From: JARRQB01 sp965368585
Lineage (GTDB): Bacteria > Pseudomonadota > Gammaproteobacteria > Chromatiales > Chromatiaceae
Assembly (NCBI GenBank): GCA_965368585.1
Contig: CBDUNM010000007.1
Coordinates: 7,404-71,403, forward strand
Direction: 5' to 3'
Length of the DNA: 64,000 nucleotides
Shown: piece by piece, positions 53,481 to 63,151 of the stretch
Numbering within the stretch: the first letter of the stretch is position 1
Layout: each line of letters begins with the position of its first letter
The notes under the pieces: model-generated
What the model was told of the DNA's origin: nothing
Databases searched by the model: none
Seen by the model: the letters and a program-made list of their open reading frames with translations, nothing else
Position numbers and translations under genes: made by a program

Positions 53481-54155
53481 TCAACGCGTATTGCCGACAC
53501 GGGACCGCGAAGCGCCCACCGCCCCGTCCAACATCCGCGGCAGTTCTCTGCCTATCCTGGCTGATACCGGCTGCGCCAGTTCGGCGGACGCCTCGAAACG
53601 CCACACAGAGGCCGGCGGCAGGTTACGCCAGATCTGGGCGGTGCGCGTCGCCCGCAGCCCGAGCCCGCGCAACAAGGTCGGCGCGACCGGGCAGGCAGGG
53701 CCGTAGGTAAACTGTACGATCGGACCCTGACCGGCGGTCACCTCGACGGAACCGGCCAGTATCGCCCGTTGCACCTCGCGCTCGATGGACAACAGCGGCA
53801 GGCCGGATACCACGGCCTTGACGGGCCCGGCGATGGCATGCTCCCGAAACAGTCCCGCCAGCTGGCGGGCATCACCCTGCAGTACACGCACGTTCGGAAA
53901 CCGGCTGCGCAGGCGGTGGCAGAGCATCGGGTCGCGCTCGACCACCACCAGGGTCTCGGACGCTACGCCTCCGGCCAGCAAGCCGGCCGTGATACTGCCG
54001 GTCCCGCCGCCCAACTCCACCGTCCAGCCCGTACCGGCCGGCACCTGTGCCGCCATCGCGCGGGCCAGGGCCAAGCCACTGGGCGCGATTGCCGCCACCC
54101 CCAGGGGATTACGCAACCAGGCGCGCATCAATAACCATTGATCTTCGGAATACAA
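53481..54155 (-). CDS. SAM-dependent methyltransferase, PmtA-like (second copy)
   Basis: 224 residues with the SAM motif WTVELGGGTGSITAGLLAGG, VVVERDPMLCHRLRSRFPNVRVLQGDARQL, VKAVVSGLPLLSI and IVQFTYGPACP followed by IWRNLPPASVWRF. These align motif by motif with the protein at 50140, so the two are relatives, both plausible phospholipid N-methyltransferases. Here the protein starts directly with the core (ATG 54155). It converges with the MBL-fold gene; the intervening 53296-53480 shows nothing. Confidence 0.8.
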   Translation of the reverse strand: MYSEDQWLLMRAWLRNPLGVAAIAPSGLALARAMAAQVPAGTGWTVELGGGTGSITAGLLAGGVASETLVVVERDPMLCHRLRSRFPNVRVLQGDARQLAGLFREHAIAGPVKAVVSGLPLLSIEREVQRAILAGSVEVTAGQGPIVQFTYGPACPVAPTLLRGLGLRATRTAQIWRNLPPASVWRFEASAELAQPVSARIGRELPRMLDGAVGASRSRVGNTR

Positions 54156-54316
54156 GCCTTCTACCTCTTACATTTGACTTCGCGATTGTGCCGGCGAGGG
54201 GCGATTCTACATGGCGTCCACGCCGGACTACAAAATGTATTGTTCCTTGTTGGCACGACTGCAGCCAACCGCCGTATATTCACGTCGGCGACCCCATCAA
54301 CCGTACGCGTCGCCAG

Positions 54317-55339
54317 TCACGGAATCTCGCCCCGCCCGACCATCTCCCAGTAGAGGTTTTGCGCGCGGTTCTGCTGGGAATCGATCTGGGACTGAAGGTC
54401 GCCAAGCAACGTACGCAGATCATCGGCCTGAAAACGCGCCTTGCCTAACAGCGCCCTGACTTCGTCAGCCAACGGCTTGGTTTCCATCGATGCGTCAAGT
54501 CGGGACGCGGCGCGGGTCAGCGAGTCGATTGCCTGTTGCCGCTGGTCCGCGGTGATGGCGGCATTGAGCATGACCGCGTAGGCATCGATCACCTCGTTGT
54601 ATGCGCTGGTGAGACCCTGCAGCGGGGCTTGCGTGTACCAATGGATACTGGCCATGGCACTCTGCAGGGCCGCGAGCGCAGCCTGCCAATCGGGTTCGTC
54701 CCGGTGCGCCGCGGAGGATGCCGCATCCAAGACGTCTTTGAGCTTATGCAGCGGGAATAGACCCGCGGAATAGCGAACGACCGAAACCACCGTGTCCAGT
54801 TTGCTCGCGGCGGTCTCGCGCTCGTCTTGCGCCGCTGCCTGCATGCCCGCTGCCAGCGCGGCGCGGGCTTTTCCCCACCGTTCGTCGGACGTATAAGCCA
54901 GCGCCTCGTTGACCTCGATCTGCAGCGGCACCCAAAGATCGGTGTCGACGGACTTGCTGGTGTCCCGCAGATCGTGGCGTATGAGACGAAGTTGATCTGC
55001 GAGGGCCATTTGCTCCGGCGGCAAACGCAAGAGCGTCAGATCGCTGCGCGCTTCTTCTATGGCGACCTTGAGCAGTGTCGAGCGTTTGTCGAGTACCGCT
55101 TGGCGGGCCCGTTGCAAATTGCCATAAATGCTGCGGCCCAAGTCGAGCAGCACCGGGTCGATGTACGGCGGCGCTCCCTGATCGACGTGGCCGGCATCGC
55201 CTGCTTCGGTCTCGGTGTTCGCCGCCGGCGCTTTGCCACTGCCGGGCGGCTGGTCCGCTACCGACGACGAAGACGCGAACATAGTCCACGCGAGACAGCC
55301 GCCCGCCAGGCTTCGCCAAACAAAGTGGGAACGTGACAT
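54317..55339 (-). CDS. YfdX-domain exported protein
   Basis: 340 residues with a signal peptide (LAGGCLAWTMFASSSSVA) and a long helical domain with YGNLQRARQAVLDKRSTLLKVAIEEARSDLTLL at the front and VEVNEALAYTSDERWGKARAALAAGM in the middle. The size and helix pattern fit YfdX proteins, which are periplasmic and linked with acid stress in E. coli, where yfdX belongs to the EvgA regulon. The identification rests on pattern, not alignment. It stands alone, with 160 bases to the methyltransferase gene and ~190 bases to the phosphoesterase. Confidence 0.55.
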   Translation of the reverse strand: MSRSHFVWRSLAGGCLAWTMFASSSSVADQPPGSGKAPAANTETEAGDAGHVDQGAPPYIDPVLLDLGRSIYGNLQRARQAVLDKRSTLLKVAIEEARSDLTLLRLPPEQMALADQLRLIRHDLRDTSKSVDTDLWVPLQIEVNEALAYTSDERWGKARAALAAGMQAAAQDERETAASKLDTVVSVVRYSAGLFPLHKLKDVLDAASSAAHRDEPDWQAALAALQSAMASIHWYTQAPLQGLTSAYNEVIDAYAVMLNAAITADQRQQAIDSLTRAASRLDASMETKPLADEVRALLGKARFQADDLRTLLGDLQSQIDSQQNRAQNLYWEMVGRGEIP

Positions 55340-55533
55340 TGATCAATCCTCAAAGATTCCGGGTTAGCGGGAACCAGTCTTCACGAATTCCAGCTCGTCC
55401 CCGGCCGCAATTACGCCGGCCGTGTCGTCAAGCATCGCGCCGATGTAAAAAAACCTCGTCGTCGGTCGCGCCCTACTTTACTAAAACCGGCGTAGCGGGG
55501 CGTAAACCGTGGTCACAATTGCCAACATAACGC

Positions 55534-56864
55534 CTATTCTCCCGTTGCCGCCTCGTCGCTGTAGTGCGTTCGCACTGTATCCTCGCAATTGCCGATGAAG
55601 CGCGGATCTTCAACCGGCACGGGCAGCTCAGCCCGTTCTATGATCGAAGGGTGCTCGAAATCGAACATATCAACGGGTGGCCGGGCATGGGCGTCCCGGG
55701 CGGTGAGCACAGGCGAATCGAAACGCGCCTGCACAAAACGCAGGATGGATGTGTGATCGTAGACACGGTGTGAGACGCAGTGCTTCCTGGCGTAAGGCGA
55801 GAGGACGACCATCGGTGCGCGCACCCCGAGACGATCGAATTTGCCAGGCACATCCCGGACCTTAAGATTCGGCTGGATATCATCCGGAGGACACGCCCGC
55901 GGCGGCGGCACGTGGTCGTAGCATCCGCCGTGTTCGTCGTAGGTAAAAAACAGCGCGGTCCGTTTCCAGTTGGGGCTTTTCATTGCCGCGTCGATGATTT
56001 GAGCCACGAAACGCTGACCGCCTGAACGCTTTCGGGCGGGTGTTCGTTATGCCGGCCGGCGGACGTCCCCCAGGAAAAAGCAGGCAGGCTGCCTTCTTTT
56101 GCGGCTTGAAAGAAGGCGTCGCTAGAGCGGAAATGATCGCCGTTCTCGGCCCGGAGTTTTGGCAGAATCTGCTCTTCGAACGAGGGTTCAGCCGCGGTGA
56201 ACACCGTCGAGCTTTCACCGGCCTGTTCGAGTTGCTGGAAGATCGAACGCACTGCGACGCGCGGCGGCGGATCGTTACGAATATGCCCGAACGAAGCGGC
56301 CGCGATCATATACATGCGGTTCGGCCAGGTCGAACTGGGCACGCTGGCGTGATAATGATCGGCGATCGCGAAGGTATTCGCCAGGGCGCAGTAGTACGGT
56401 AGCCCTGACGGGTCATAGTAAGGCATGGCACCCGCCCCGCCCGCCGTCATAAAGCCGCTCATTGCGCCTCCTGCAATCTGCTCGTCGACTTTGTTCCAAT
56501 AGTGCGGTTGGTCGCCCAGACAAGGCGTCCCGGCGCGTGTCATCATTACCTTTTTTCCAGCGCTATCCAGATTGAACGCAGTCGCCGGGGCGACCTCCGC
56601 CCCGGGCTGGCCGTACTTTGGAAGTTTTTGAATATAGTGGTCGAACGAGCGATTTTCCTGCATCGCCACAATAACGTGGTCGATGGGAATATCGGTGCTG
56701 CGAAGCATATCCGGGCAAGTCTCCACCACGCTTTGCCCGGCCTGGTATGGACACGACCCACGGGAAGACGGGGGGCAGACGCACATGCAGCGCAAACGAG
56801 CGTTACGCCCGTCATCGCCGGAGGTCGATCTACCATGGGCACACTGATTCTCAATTGAGCCCAT
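55534..56864 (-). pseudogene. Frameshifted phosphoesterase (phospholipase C / acid phosphatase family)
   Basis: The first frame (56864 to 55980) has the family start IDHVIVAMQENRSFDHYI, then PYYCALANTFAIADHYHASVPSSTWPNRMYM and the SAGRHNEHPP motif. In this family the chain should continue as GQRFVAQIIDAAMKSPNW, but this lies one frame over (55534-56007), followed by FFTYDEHGGCYDHVPPP and VLSPYARKHCVSH. The break falls in about 56012-56027 (CAGGCGGTCAG). Unless it is a sequencing error, the product would be cut before several catalytic residues. The N-terminal ~50 residues also look unlike a signal peptide. Confidence 0.75.
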
Positions 56865-56888
56865 TGACGCAGGACCATGATATCGGGC

Positions 56889-57314
56889 TCAGTCCTCGAT
56901 CAACACCACGTTGATGCCGTCTTCGGGGCCAAGGTCGAAGGTGTTGGCGTTGAGCTGTTTCACCGTGCCGATCATCTCCAGCACATAAGGCGGTTTGGCG
57001 GCGGCGTTGATTACCAGGCCGTTTTGTGCTCCGTCCGAGACGACCACCGTGCCTTCGCTCGGGGACGAAATCTCGAGCCCGTTCGACGGCGCGAGCACGC
57101 TCAGCCGGGCGTTGAGGAACTGGCATTTGAATGCCGCCGGGTCCGCGTTCGCTTCGACGTAGGCCTGCGCCAGGTCCAAAGCGCCCGCTCTCGCCTTCTC
57201 GACCAGCCGTCCGGTCGCCTGTTTAGCTTTAGCCGCCATACTGCGAGCAGTTTCGCTTTCGGTAGCGTCTTTTACCGCATCGATAGCTTTGTCAAGTTGT
57301 GTTTTCCAGTTCAT
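56889..57314 (-). CDS. Conserved-looking hypothetical protein
   Basis: 141 residues starting MNWKTQLDKAIDAVKDATESETARSMAAKAKQATGRLVEKARAGALDLAQAYVEANAD, an amphipathic Lys/Ala-rich helix region, followed by a compact beta-rich part (LSVLAPSNGLEISSPSEGTVVVSDG, ending DGINVVLIED). No signal peptide or membrane segment, so it is probably cytoplasmic. I do not recognise the family. It lies 60 bases downstream of the transaldolase gene and is on the same strand. Confidence 0.6.
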   Translation of the reverse strand: MNWKTQLDKAIDAVKDATESETARSMAAKAKQATGRLVEKARAGALDLAQAYVEANADPAAFKCQFLNARLSVLAPSNGLEISSPSEGTVVVSDGAQNGLVINAAAKPPYVLEMIGTVKQLNANTFDLGPEDGINVVLIED

Positions 57315-57375
57315 AGTGACACCTCAAAAAAAAAACAGATAATGATAATCTTCGCTTGAATCGAACGATCGCCCC

Positions 57376-58497
57376 CTATCCTGGCAGGCTAACACCCAAA
57401 ATGATTTCAAGTATTGACTGGTAGGGCTTGATAAATTTTTCGATACCCTCCTGCTCAAGTTCGTCGTCAACGGCACGCATGTCGATGCCCAGCTCGGACA
57501 GTCCGTGCATCACCGCCGGCGCCCGCTCGACGGCCTTGTCTATGCGCAGCTCAGGCTTGCCATGATCACGGTAGGCATCGAGTGTCTCCCGTGGCAGGGT
57601 ATTGACGGTATCGGGCGCGATCAGTGCCTCGACATATTTTACGTCGCTGTACCGCGCATCCTTGGTACCGGTGCTGGCCCACAACAAACGCTGCACGGCA
57701 GCCCCCGCGTCCTTCAGCGTCTGCCAACGCGCACCGTTCATGGCTTCCGTGAAGCGGCGGTACGCAAATCCGGCACTCGCGATCGCCGCCTGACCGCGCA
57801 GCGCGGCGGCAAGCCCGGCATCACTACCGCCCGCGTCGATTCTGGCATCGAGCAACGCATCGACCTTCACGTCAATACGGCTGAGGAAAAAGCTGGCTAC
57901 CGAGGCCACGCCTGCCAGCGCCAATCCCGCCGCCCGGCGTGCTTCCATAGCGTCCTGGTAGGCTGACAGGACTTCCAGATAACGGCCGACCGAAAACAGC
58001 AGCGTCACATTGACATTGATCCCTTCAAACAGCAACTGGCGTATCGCCGGCATCCCCTCGCGGGTGCCCGGTACCTTGATCATGATGTTGGGCCGGGCCA
58101 GGCGCTGCCACAGCTCGCGCGCCTCGGTCAATGTGGCATCCGAATCGCGGGCCAGCATTGGCGATACCTCGATACTGACATAGCCGTCGCGACCGCCGCT
58201 GGCTTCGTAGACGGGACGAAAACGATCCGCGGCAAGACCGACGTCGAACATCACCAGCTGTTTGTAAACATCTTCCGGCGTCGCGTCAGCCGTCTTCAAT
58301 CGGGTTAGGGCGTCGGTGTAGGCCCCGCCCTGCGCAATCGCTTTTTCGAAAATCGCCGGATTGGAGGTAAGTCCGGCCAATCGATCGTTCTCAATCAGTC
58401 CCTCGAGCGTTCCGTCCTCCAAGATGGTACGGTCGATATAGTCCAGCCAGATACTTTGACCGAGGCTGGACAGTCCTGCCAGCGGATTGGTTTTCAT
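57376..58497 (-). CDS. tal: Transaldolase (long, Tal type found with zwf)
   Basis: 373 residues; transfers a dihydroxyacetone unit between sugar phosphates in the non-oxidative pentose phosphate pathway. SIWLDYIDRTILEDGTLEGLIENDRLAGLTSNPAIFEKAI is the long-form transaldolase start, and the Schiff-base Lys lies in NIMIKVPGTREGMPAIRQLLFEGINVNVTLLFS. ATG 58497 is preferred to the upstream frame start at 58527. It is near glucose-6-phosphate dehydrogenase (61610), with which this form is commonly clustered, though they are on opposite strands here. Confidence 0.94.
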   Translation of the reverse strand: MKTNPLAGLSSLGQSIWLDYIDRTILEDGTLEGLIENDRLAGLTSNPAIFEKAIAQGGAYTDALTRLKTADATPEDVYKQLVMFDVGLAADRFRPVYEASGGRDGYVSIEVSPMLARDSDATLTEARELWQRLARPNIMIKVPGTREGMPAIRQLLFEGINVNVTLLFSVGRYLEVLSAYQDAMEARRAAGLALAGVASVASFFLSRIDVKVDALLDARIDAGGSDAGLAAALRGQAAIASAGFAYRRFTEAMNGARWQTLKDAGAAVQRLLWASTGTKDARYSDVKYVEALIAPDTVNTLPRETLDAYRDHGKPELRIDKAVERAPAVMHGLSELGIDMRAVDDELEQEGIEKFIKPYQSILEIILGVSLPG

Positions 58498-58988
58498 AAC
58501 GATTCCCCTCTGTAGATCTCGCTGCATTCAGCCGTTCCGGTATTCAATACAGATCGTGAAGTGGCAACGGAAGTTCAGTGGACTCCGAATTACGTGCCAA
58601 CGGATACCGCGAGGCACTCTAGGCCGCGCACGCGGGCGTCGCTTCACCGCAATCCAGCTTTCTGACGCCGCCAAGTAGTGTTTGGCATCTATACCAAAAG
58701 CGAAAACCGAGTAACGCAGATCACTAATCTACAGGTGCCTGGGCACCCGGGACGTGTTCGCCCCACAAGTGCCGCGATTACCAGCTTGCTCTTGTTCATC
58801 GTCAATCTTCTCGCTAACCCGTCCAACTGTGAGTGACCATCGTTCGGGAGTGCTTCAGCATGGGCGCAATGTTCCGCCAAACCGGATTACAGGGAGGTGG
58901 ACGAGAAGTTAATTTTCGTTCATGCGAAGAGCTGGTGCATTGGTAATGACGACCTTTGAACTGAGCGCACAGCTCGGAATTATTGCGA
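58498..58988. other. Upstream region of transaldolase
   Basis: About 490 bases between tal and the SulP gene, both on the minus strand. I find no gene. The region should hold the tal promoter and the end of the SulP transcript; no strong terminator hairpin is visible. Confidence 0.4.
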
Positions 58989-60692
58989 TCACTTGGCCCT
59001 TGCATTCATTTGCTGTCGGTACGCCTCCATGACGTCTGCCAGCGTGTCGAAGTAGGCATGCTTACCAAATACCTTGCGGAGCACGTGGTGTCGCTCTTCT
59101 TTGACGTCTTCCAGAACCTGCGCAATGACCAAGCGTATCCCCTTTTTCTTTAACATCCGGTGTATTGATCGCAGCGTCTGCGCCGCGGAGTAATCGATAT
59201 CGTCCACTGCGGAGGCGTCGATGCAGAACCAGCGTAAAGGCGGCTCAGCACTGTTGACGAGTCCCATGATTTCTTCCGTGAGCTGCTGGGCGTTGGCGTA
59301 GTACATGCTGTGGCTGAAGCGGTAGATGATCAATCCGGGTAGCGCCTCGGCCCTGGTGGCAACCGGCCGGGCGCGCAGGAGGCCCGACCCGGCCGGAACC
59401 AGCACCGCATTCTTCGGTCGATAACCGCGTCGGGTGTGATCTATCAGCGACAGCACGATGGCGACCAAAATGCCTGGCTCCACACCGACCAACACCACCA
59501 TCAGCGCGGTTATCAGGGCGATCCAGAACTCCGACGGCCGCCGGGTCAGGATGCTGTGCATGCCCTTGAAATCGATCAGGTCGATACCGACCAGAAACAC
59601 CACCGCTGACAAGACGGCTTCGGGCATATAGGCCAAAGGCGCCGTGAAGAACAGCAGTATCAGCAACACAATGACCGCGGTGACGATCAAGGACAGCTGG
59701 GTACGCCCGCCGGCGCTGTCGACCATTTGGGTCTTGGTCGGGCTGCCGTTGACCACGAACGCGCCGGACAGACCCGCGCCGATGTTGGCCAGTCCCAGAC
59801 CGACGAGATCGGTGTTCTCACTGAAGCTCTCGTTGTAGCGGGCGGCATAGGCGCGGGAGGTTGCGGCGCTCTGGGCCAGGATAACCACGAACATGGCGAA
59901 CGCGGTTGGCGCCAGTTTGCGGATCAGTTCCCAGCTCCATTGGACCTCCGGCAGGCCGATGTGCGGCAGACCGCTCGGGACGGCCCCGAGTACATGCACG
60001 TGCGCTTTGAGGTCGAACGCCCAGCTGGCGACAATGGCACCGATCACGGCGATCAATGCACCCGGTATCTTTTTGGCGAACCTCTTCGAGCCGACGATCA
60101 CCCCCAGCACGCTGAGTGCAACAGCCAGCGCGTAGAAGTTGACTTGCTCGATCTGCTGAAGATCGTTCCAGATCTTTCCCAGAGTACCGTGGCCGCCGCC
60201 CTGAAGGCCCAGCATGCCGGAGATCTCACCCAGCGCGACCTGCACGCCCACCCCCGTCAGGAAGCCGATCAACACTGTCCGCGACAGGAAGTCCGCCATG
60301 AAGCCCAGCCGAACCATACGCGCCAGTATGAGAAACCCCGCTGCCATGAAGGCAAGCACCGCGGCCAGCGCCACATACTCGTCGGAGCCGGTGGCCGCGA
60401 GTCCCACCAGGCCGGCGGCGAGGATGGCCGCGGTCGCCGAATCGGCGCCGACCACCAAGTGCCGTGAAGAGCCGAAAATGGCGAACAGCGCCGTGGGAAT
60501 GAGCATGGTATACAGCCCGGTGATCACCGGCGTGCCGGCAATCTTGGTGTAACCCATCACCTCGGGCACGGCTAACGCCGCCAGGGTGATACCCGCCATG
60601 ATCTCCGCCGGGACCCGCGCGCCTCGGATCGGCAGCACACCCTGCAAGACGGGCAGGCGGAAGCGCCCTGACTGGTTGCCTTCAGCTGTCAT
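58989..60692 (-). CDS. SulP-family anion transporter with STAS domain
   Basis: 567 residues with 10-14 transmembrane segments: VPAEIMAGITLAALAVPEVMGYTKIAGTPVITGLYTMLIP is the SulP signature at the N-terminus, followed by FGSSRHLVVGADSATAA. The C-terminal STAS domain (about residues 440-560) has the LIIYRFSHSMYYANAQQLTEEI and WFCIDASAVDDIDYSAAQTL segments. The transporter may carry sulfate, bicarbonate or another anion. It is downstream of the ParB-like pseudogene on the same strand. Confidence 0.92.
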   Translation of the reverse strand: MTAEGNQSGRFRLPVLQGVLPIRGARVPAEIMAGITLAALAVPEVMGYTKIAGTPVITGLYTMLIPTALFAIFGSSRHLVVGADSATAAILAAGLVGLAATGSDEYVALAAVLAFMAAGFLILARMVRLGFMADFLSRTVLIGFLTGVGVQVALGEISGMLGLQGGGHGTLGKIWNDLQQIEQVNFYALAVALSVLGVIVGSKRFAKKIPGALIAVIGAIVASWAFDLKAHVHVLGAVPSGLPHIGLPEVQWSWELIRKLAPTAFAMFVVILAQSAATSRAYAARYNESFSENTDLVGLGLANIGAGLSGAFVVNGSPTKTQMVDSAGGRTQLSLIVTAVIVLLILLFFTAPLAYMPEAVLSAVVFLVGIDLIDFKGMHSILTRRPSEFWIALITALMVVLVGVEPGILVAIVLSLIDHTRRGYRPKNAVLVPAGSGLLRARPVATRAEALPGLIIYRFSHSMYYANAQQLTEEIMGLVNSAEPPLRWFCIDASAVDDIDYSAAQTLRSIHRMLKKKGIRLVIAQVLEDVKEERHHVLRKVFGKHAYFDTLADVMEAYRQQMNARAK

Positions 60693-60701
60693 GAGATACG
60701 A

Positions 60702-61445
60702 CTACCTTCTGAAATCCGGGAGTCCGCGCGCCTCGTTACTGGCGGCAAGGAACAGCGCCTCTTCGATGACTTCCTTGCCATCGTCGGTGAGTTCGAGCGC
60801 ACCGCACTTGTCGACCTCGAAAGCGACCTCATCGAAGGTGTGCTTGCCCACGAGGATGTCCTGGTCGAGAAGAATTCGGGTTCTGAAAAAGTTTGCTCAT
60901 TTGAACTCCGCAAAGGGCGCGGCGTTCTTCACGTAGCCGCGATGATCCCGAACCAGCCAAGCCAGGCTGCGATAAGGATCAAAGGCAAGATCCTTGATGC
61001 GGGCGGGCAGCGTCTCCGGTGGCTGCGGCCCGCCGCCGTGGTGATCGAACAGGTACACCCAATGCTGCTCGTGCATGGCCTTCCAGAAGCAGACCTCCCC
61101 CAGGCTGGTCCAACTTTCCAGTACCTCGACGAAAACGCAGATCTCCTCGCCGTGTTTTCGGTGCAGAACCTCGTACGGCGCGCGCACCAGATGATGGTGG
61201 TCGATCCGATGAAACTTATCGTCCCTCACCACGATTGGAACCGGTCGCACACGCAGATACTTGTGCAGCTTGCCCGGATCGCGTTTGAACTTTTTGCGCA
61301 TGCGCCCGGCGCGGACTTCAACCTCCGCCTTGCCCACCGAGAACTGTGTGGGCGAAAGATCCTTCACCCGAAGTTTGTAGAACTCGCCCGCCGTCGCTTC
61401 CGGCGGGCACCAGGAAAACTCCGAGTCACACAAATGCCTGGTCAC
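60702..61445 (-). pseudogene. ParB-like nuclease-family gene with in-frame TGA
   Basis: From GTG 61445 the sequence shows the ParB-like (ParBc_2) pattern: YKLRVKDLSPTQFSVGKAEVE, KFHRIDHHHLVRAPYEV, VCFWKAMHEQHWVYLFD, IKDLAFDPYRSLAWLVRDHRGYVKNAAPFAEFK. A TGA (60897-60899) follows, and the same frame goes on as ANFFRTRILL... to GLPDFRR and a stop at 60702. In relatives a Trp (FAEFxW) stands where the TGA is, so a single TGG-to-TGA change is the simplest reading. The shortened protein would lack its last ~65 residues. Confidence 0.7.
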
Positions 61446-61609
61446 GATGCGCTTACCTTTCTTGGTGGTCTTGGCGAGGCGTGCCCTACCTGGGCGCTGA
61501 CAAGCTGACTGAATCCCTGAATTTTGAATACTAGGTGTCAAATCGCCGTATGGGCTATGGTAAGTACATCGATCGTTGTGGCCGCCACCGAAATTAGACA
61601 AGGATATAA

Positions 61610-63151
61610 ATGGAGACCGAGCAGTCGGCAGTTTTGTCACAAGCGACGCAGTTCGTCCTTTTCGGCGCCCTTGGCGACCTCGCCTGGCGACTCGTGGTAC
61701 CTGCCCTGTTCAATCTTCACTTGGACGATCGACTGCCCGAAGAGTTTCGTCTGCTTGGCGTGGACCGCGAGATATCGGCGGAGGCGTTGACGGAACGGCT
61801 GCGTGACGGTGTTCGGCGCTTCTCGCGACGCGGCGCGCCGACTGATGAACAATGGTCGTGGTTCGCCGACAGACTGGGGGCCTTGCCCATGGACTTGCAG
61901 AATCCCGAGTCATATAAGGCGCTCGCGGCCGCGCCGGGCATGACCGACGCGCGCGCAGTCACCCGCATCTACTACCTCGCCATTCCACCGCAACTGATCG
62001 ATGCGGTCGCCGGCGGCCTGGCCAACGCGGGACTGCAGCGCGACCAGGCGCATACCCGGATCGTGGTCGAGAAGCCGCTGGGGCGGGATCTGGTCTCTTT
62101 CCGTGCCATAGATCAAACCCTGCGGCGGCATTTCACCGAGCAACAGATTTATCGTATGGATCACTTTCTCGGCAAGGAAACGGTGCAGAACATCCTGGCG
62201 CTGCGCTTTGCCAACCCGATCTTCGAGCCGATCTGGAACCGGCGCTACATCGACCACGTGACAATCACGGTGGCGGAGAAGATCGGCGTCGGCCACCGCG
62301 CCGGCTACTATGAGCGCGCCGGGGCGCTGCGCGACATGGTACAAAATCACCTGATGCAGCTGATGTGCCTGGTCGCCATGGAGCCACCCGTGGCCTACGA
62401 CGCCGACGACATCCGAAGCAAGAAGCTGGACGTGCTGCGCGCCTGCCGTCACATCCGTCCCGAGCAGGTCCCGGCATTTGCGGTGCGCGGCCAGTATGCC
62501 ACCGGCTGGATCGAGGGCGAACACGTCCCCGGCTACCGCGATGAGCCGCAAATCGCGGCCGATTCCAACGTCGAAACCTATGCGGCGGTGAAGCTGCTGG
62601 TGGACAACTGGCGCTGGCAGGAGGTGCCCTTTTACCTGCGCACCGGCAAGCGCATGGCCAACGCGGTGTCGGAGATCTCGATCCGTTTCCGCGATGTGCC
62701 GCACAACGCCTTCCCTGCGGTTACGGGCGTCAACTCCCAGCCCGTGCGACTCGTCATCCAGATCCAGCCGCAGGAAGGCATCATCCTGAAGTTCATGGCC
62801 AAGGAGCCCGGCTCACCGCTGCGCCTGCGCCCGGTCGACATGCGCTTCGCTTACAGCGAGGCCTTCAGCAAGCCGAGTCCCGCCGCTTACGAAACCTTGC
62901 TCCACGACCTGCTGCTGGGCGATGCGACGCTGTTCATGCGCAGTGACCAGGTGCAGGCCGCGTGGGAGCTGCTGGTGCCCATCCTGGAGACCTGGGAGGC
63001 GAACCCGGCACCGGATTTCCCGAACTATCCCGCCGGCAGCTGGGGACCGGAGGCCGCCGAACGCCTGGTGGCCAGCGACGGTCGTGCCTGGCTGACACCG
63101 AGTCAATGGCACCCGCAGGACAAATCCTCGCCCATCGCCGATGACCGATGA
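61610..63151 (+). CDS. zwf: Glucose-6-phosphate 1-dehydrogenase
   Basis: 513 residues catalysing the first step of the oxidative pentose phosphate pathway. VEKPLGRDL and the active-site IYRMDHFLGKETVQNILALRFAN (normally RIDHYLGKE) are clear, as are FYLRTGKRM and IQPQEGI. The N-terminal NADP loop reads FGALGDLAWRLVVPALFNL where the family usually has G-A-S-G-D-L-A-K-R-K, so the Lys after DLA is Trp here, an unusual change that could alter cofactor preference. The gene overlaps the downstream GH15 gene by 11 bases. Confidence 0.93.
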   Translation: METEQSAVLSQATQFVLFGALGDLAWRLVVPALFNLHLDDRLPEEFRLLGVDREISAEALTERLRDGVRRFSRRGAPTDEQWSWFADRLGALPMDLQNPESYKALAAAPGMTDARAVTRIYYLAIPPQLIDAVAGGLANAGLQRDQAHTRIVVEKPLGRDLVSFRAIDQTLRRHFTEQQIYRMDHFLGKETVQNILALRFANPIFEPIWNRRYIDHVTITVAEKIGVGHRAGYYERAGALRDMVQNHLMQLMCLVAMEPPVAYDADDIRSKKLDVLRACRHIRPEQVPAFAVRGQYATGWIEGEHVPGYRDEPQIAADSNVETYAAVKLLVDNWRWQEVPFYLRTGKRMANAVSEISIRFRDVPHNAFPAVTGVNSQPVRLVIQIQPQEGIILKFMAKEPGSPLRLRPVDMRFAYSEAFSKPSPAAYETLLHDLLLGDATLFMRSDQVQAAWELLVPILETWEANPAPDFPNYPAGSWGPEAAERLVASDGRAWLTPSQWHPQDKSSPIADDR

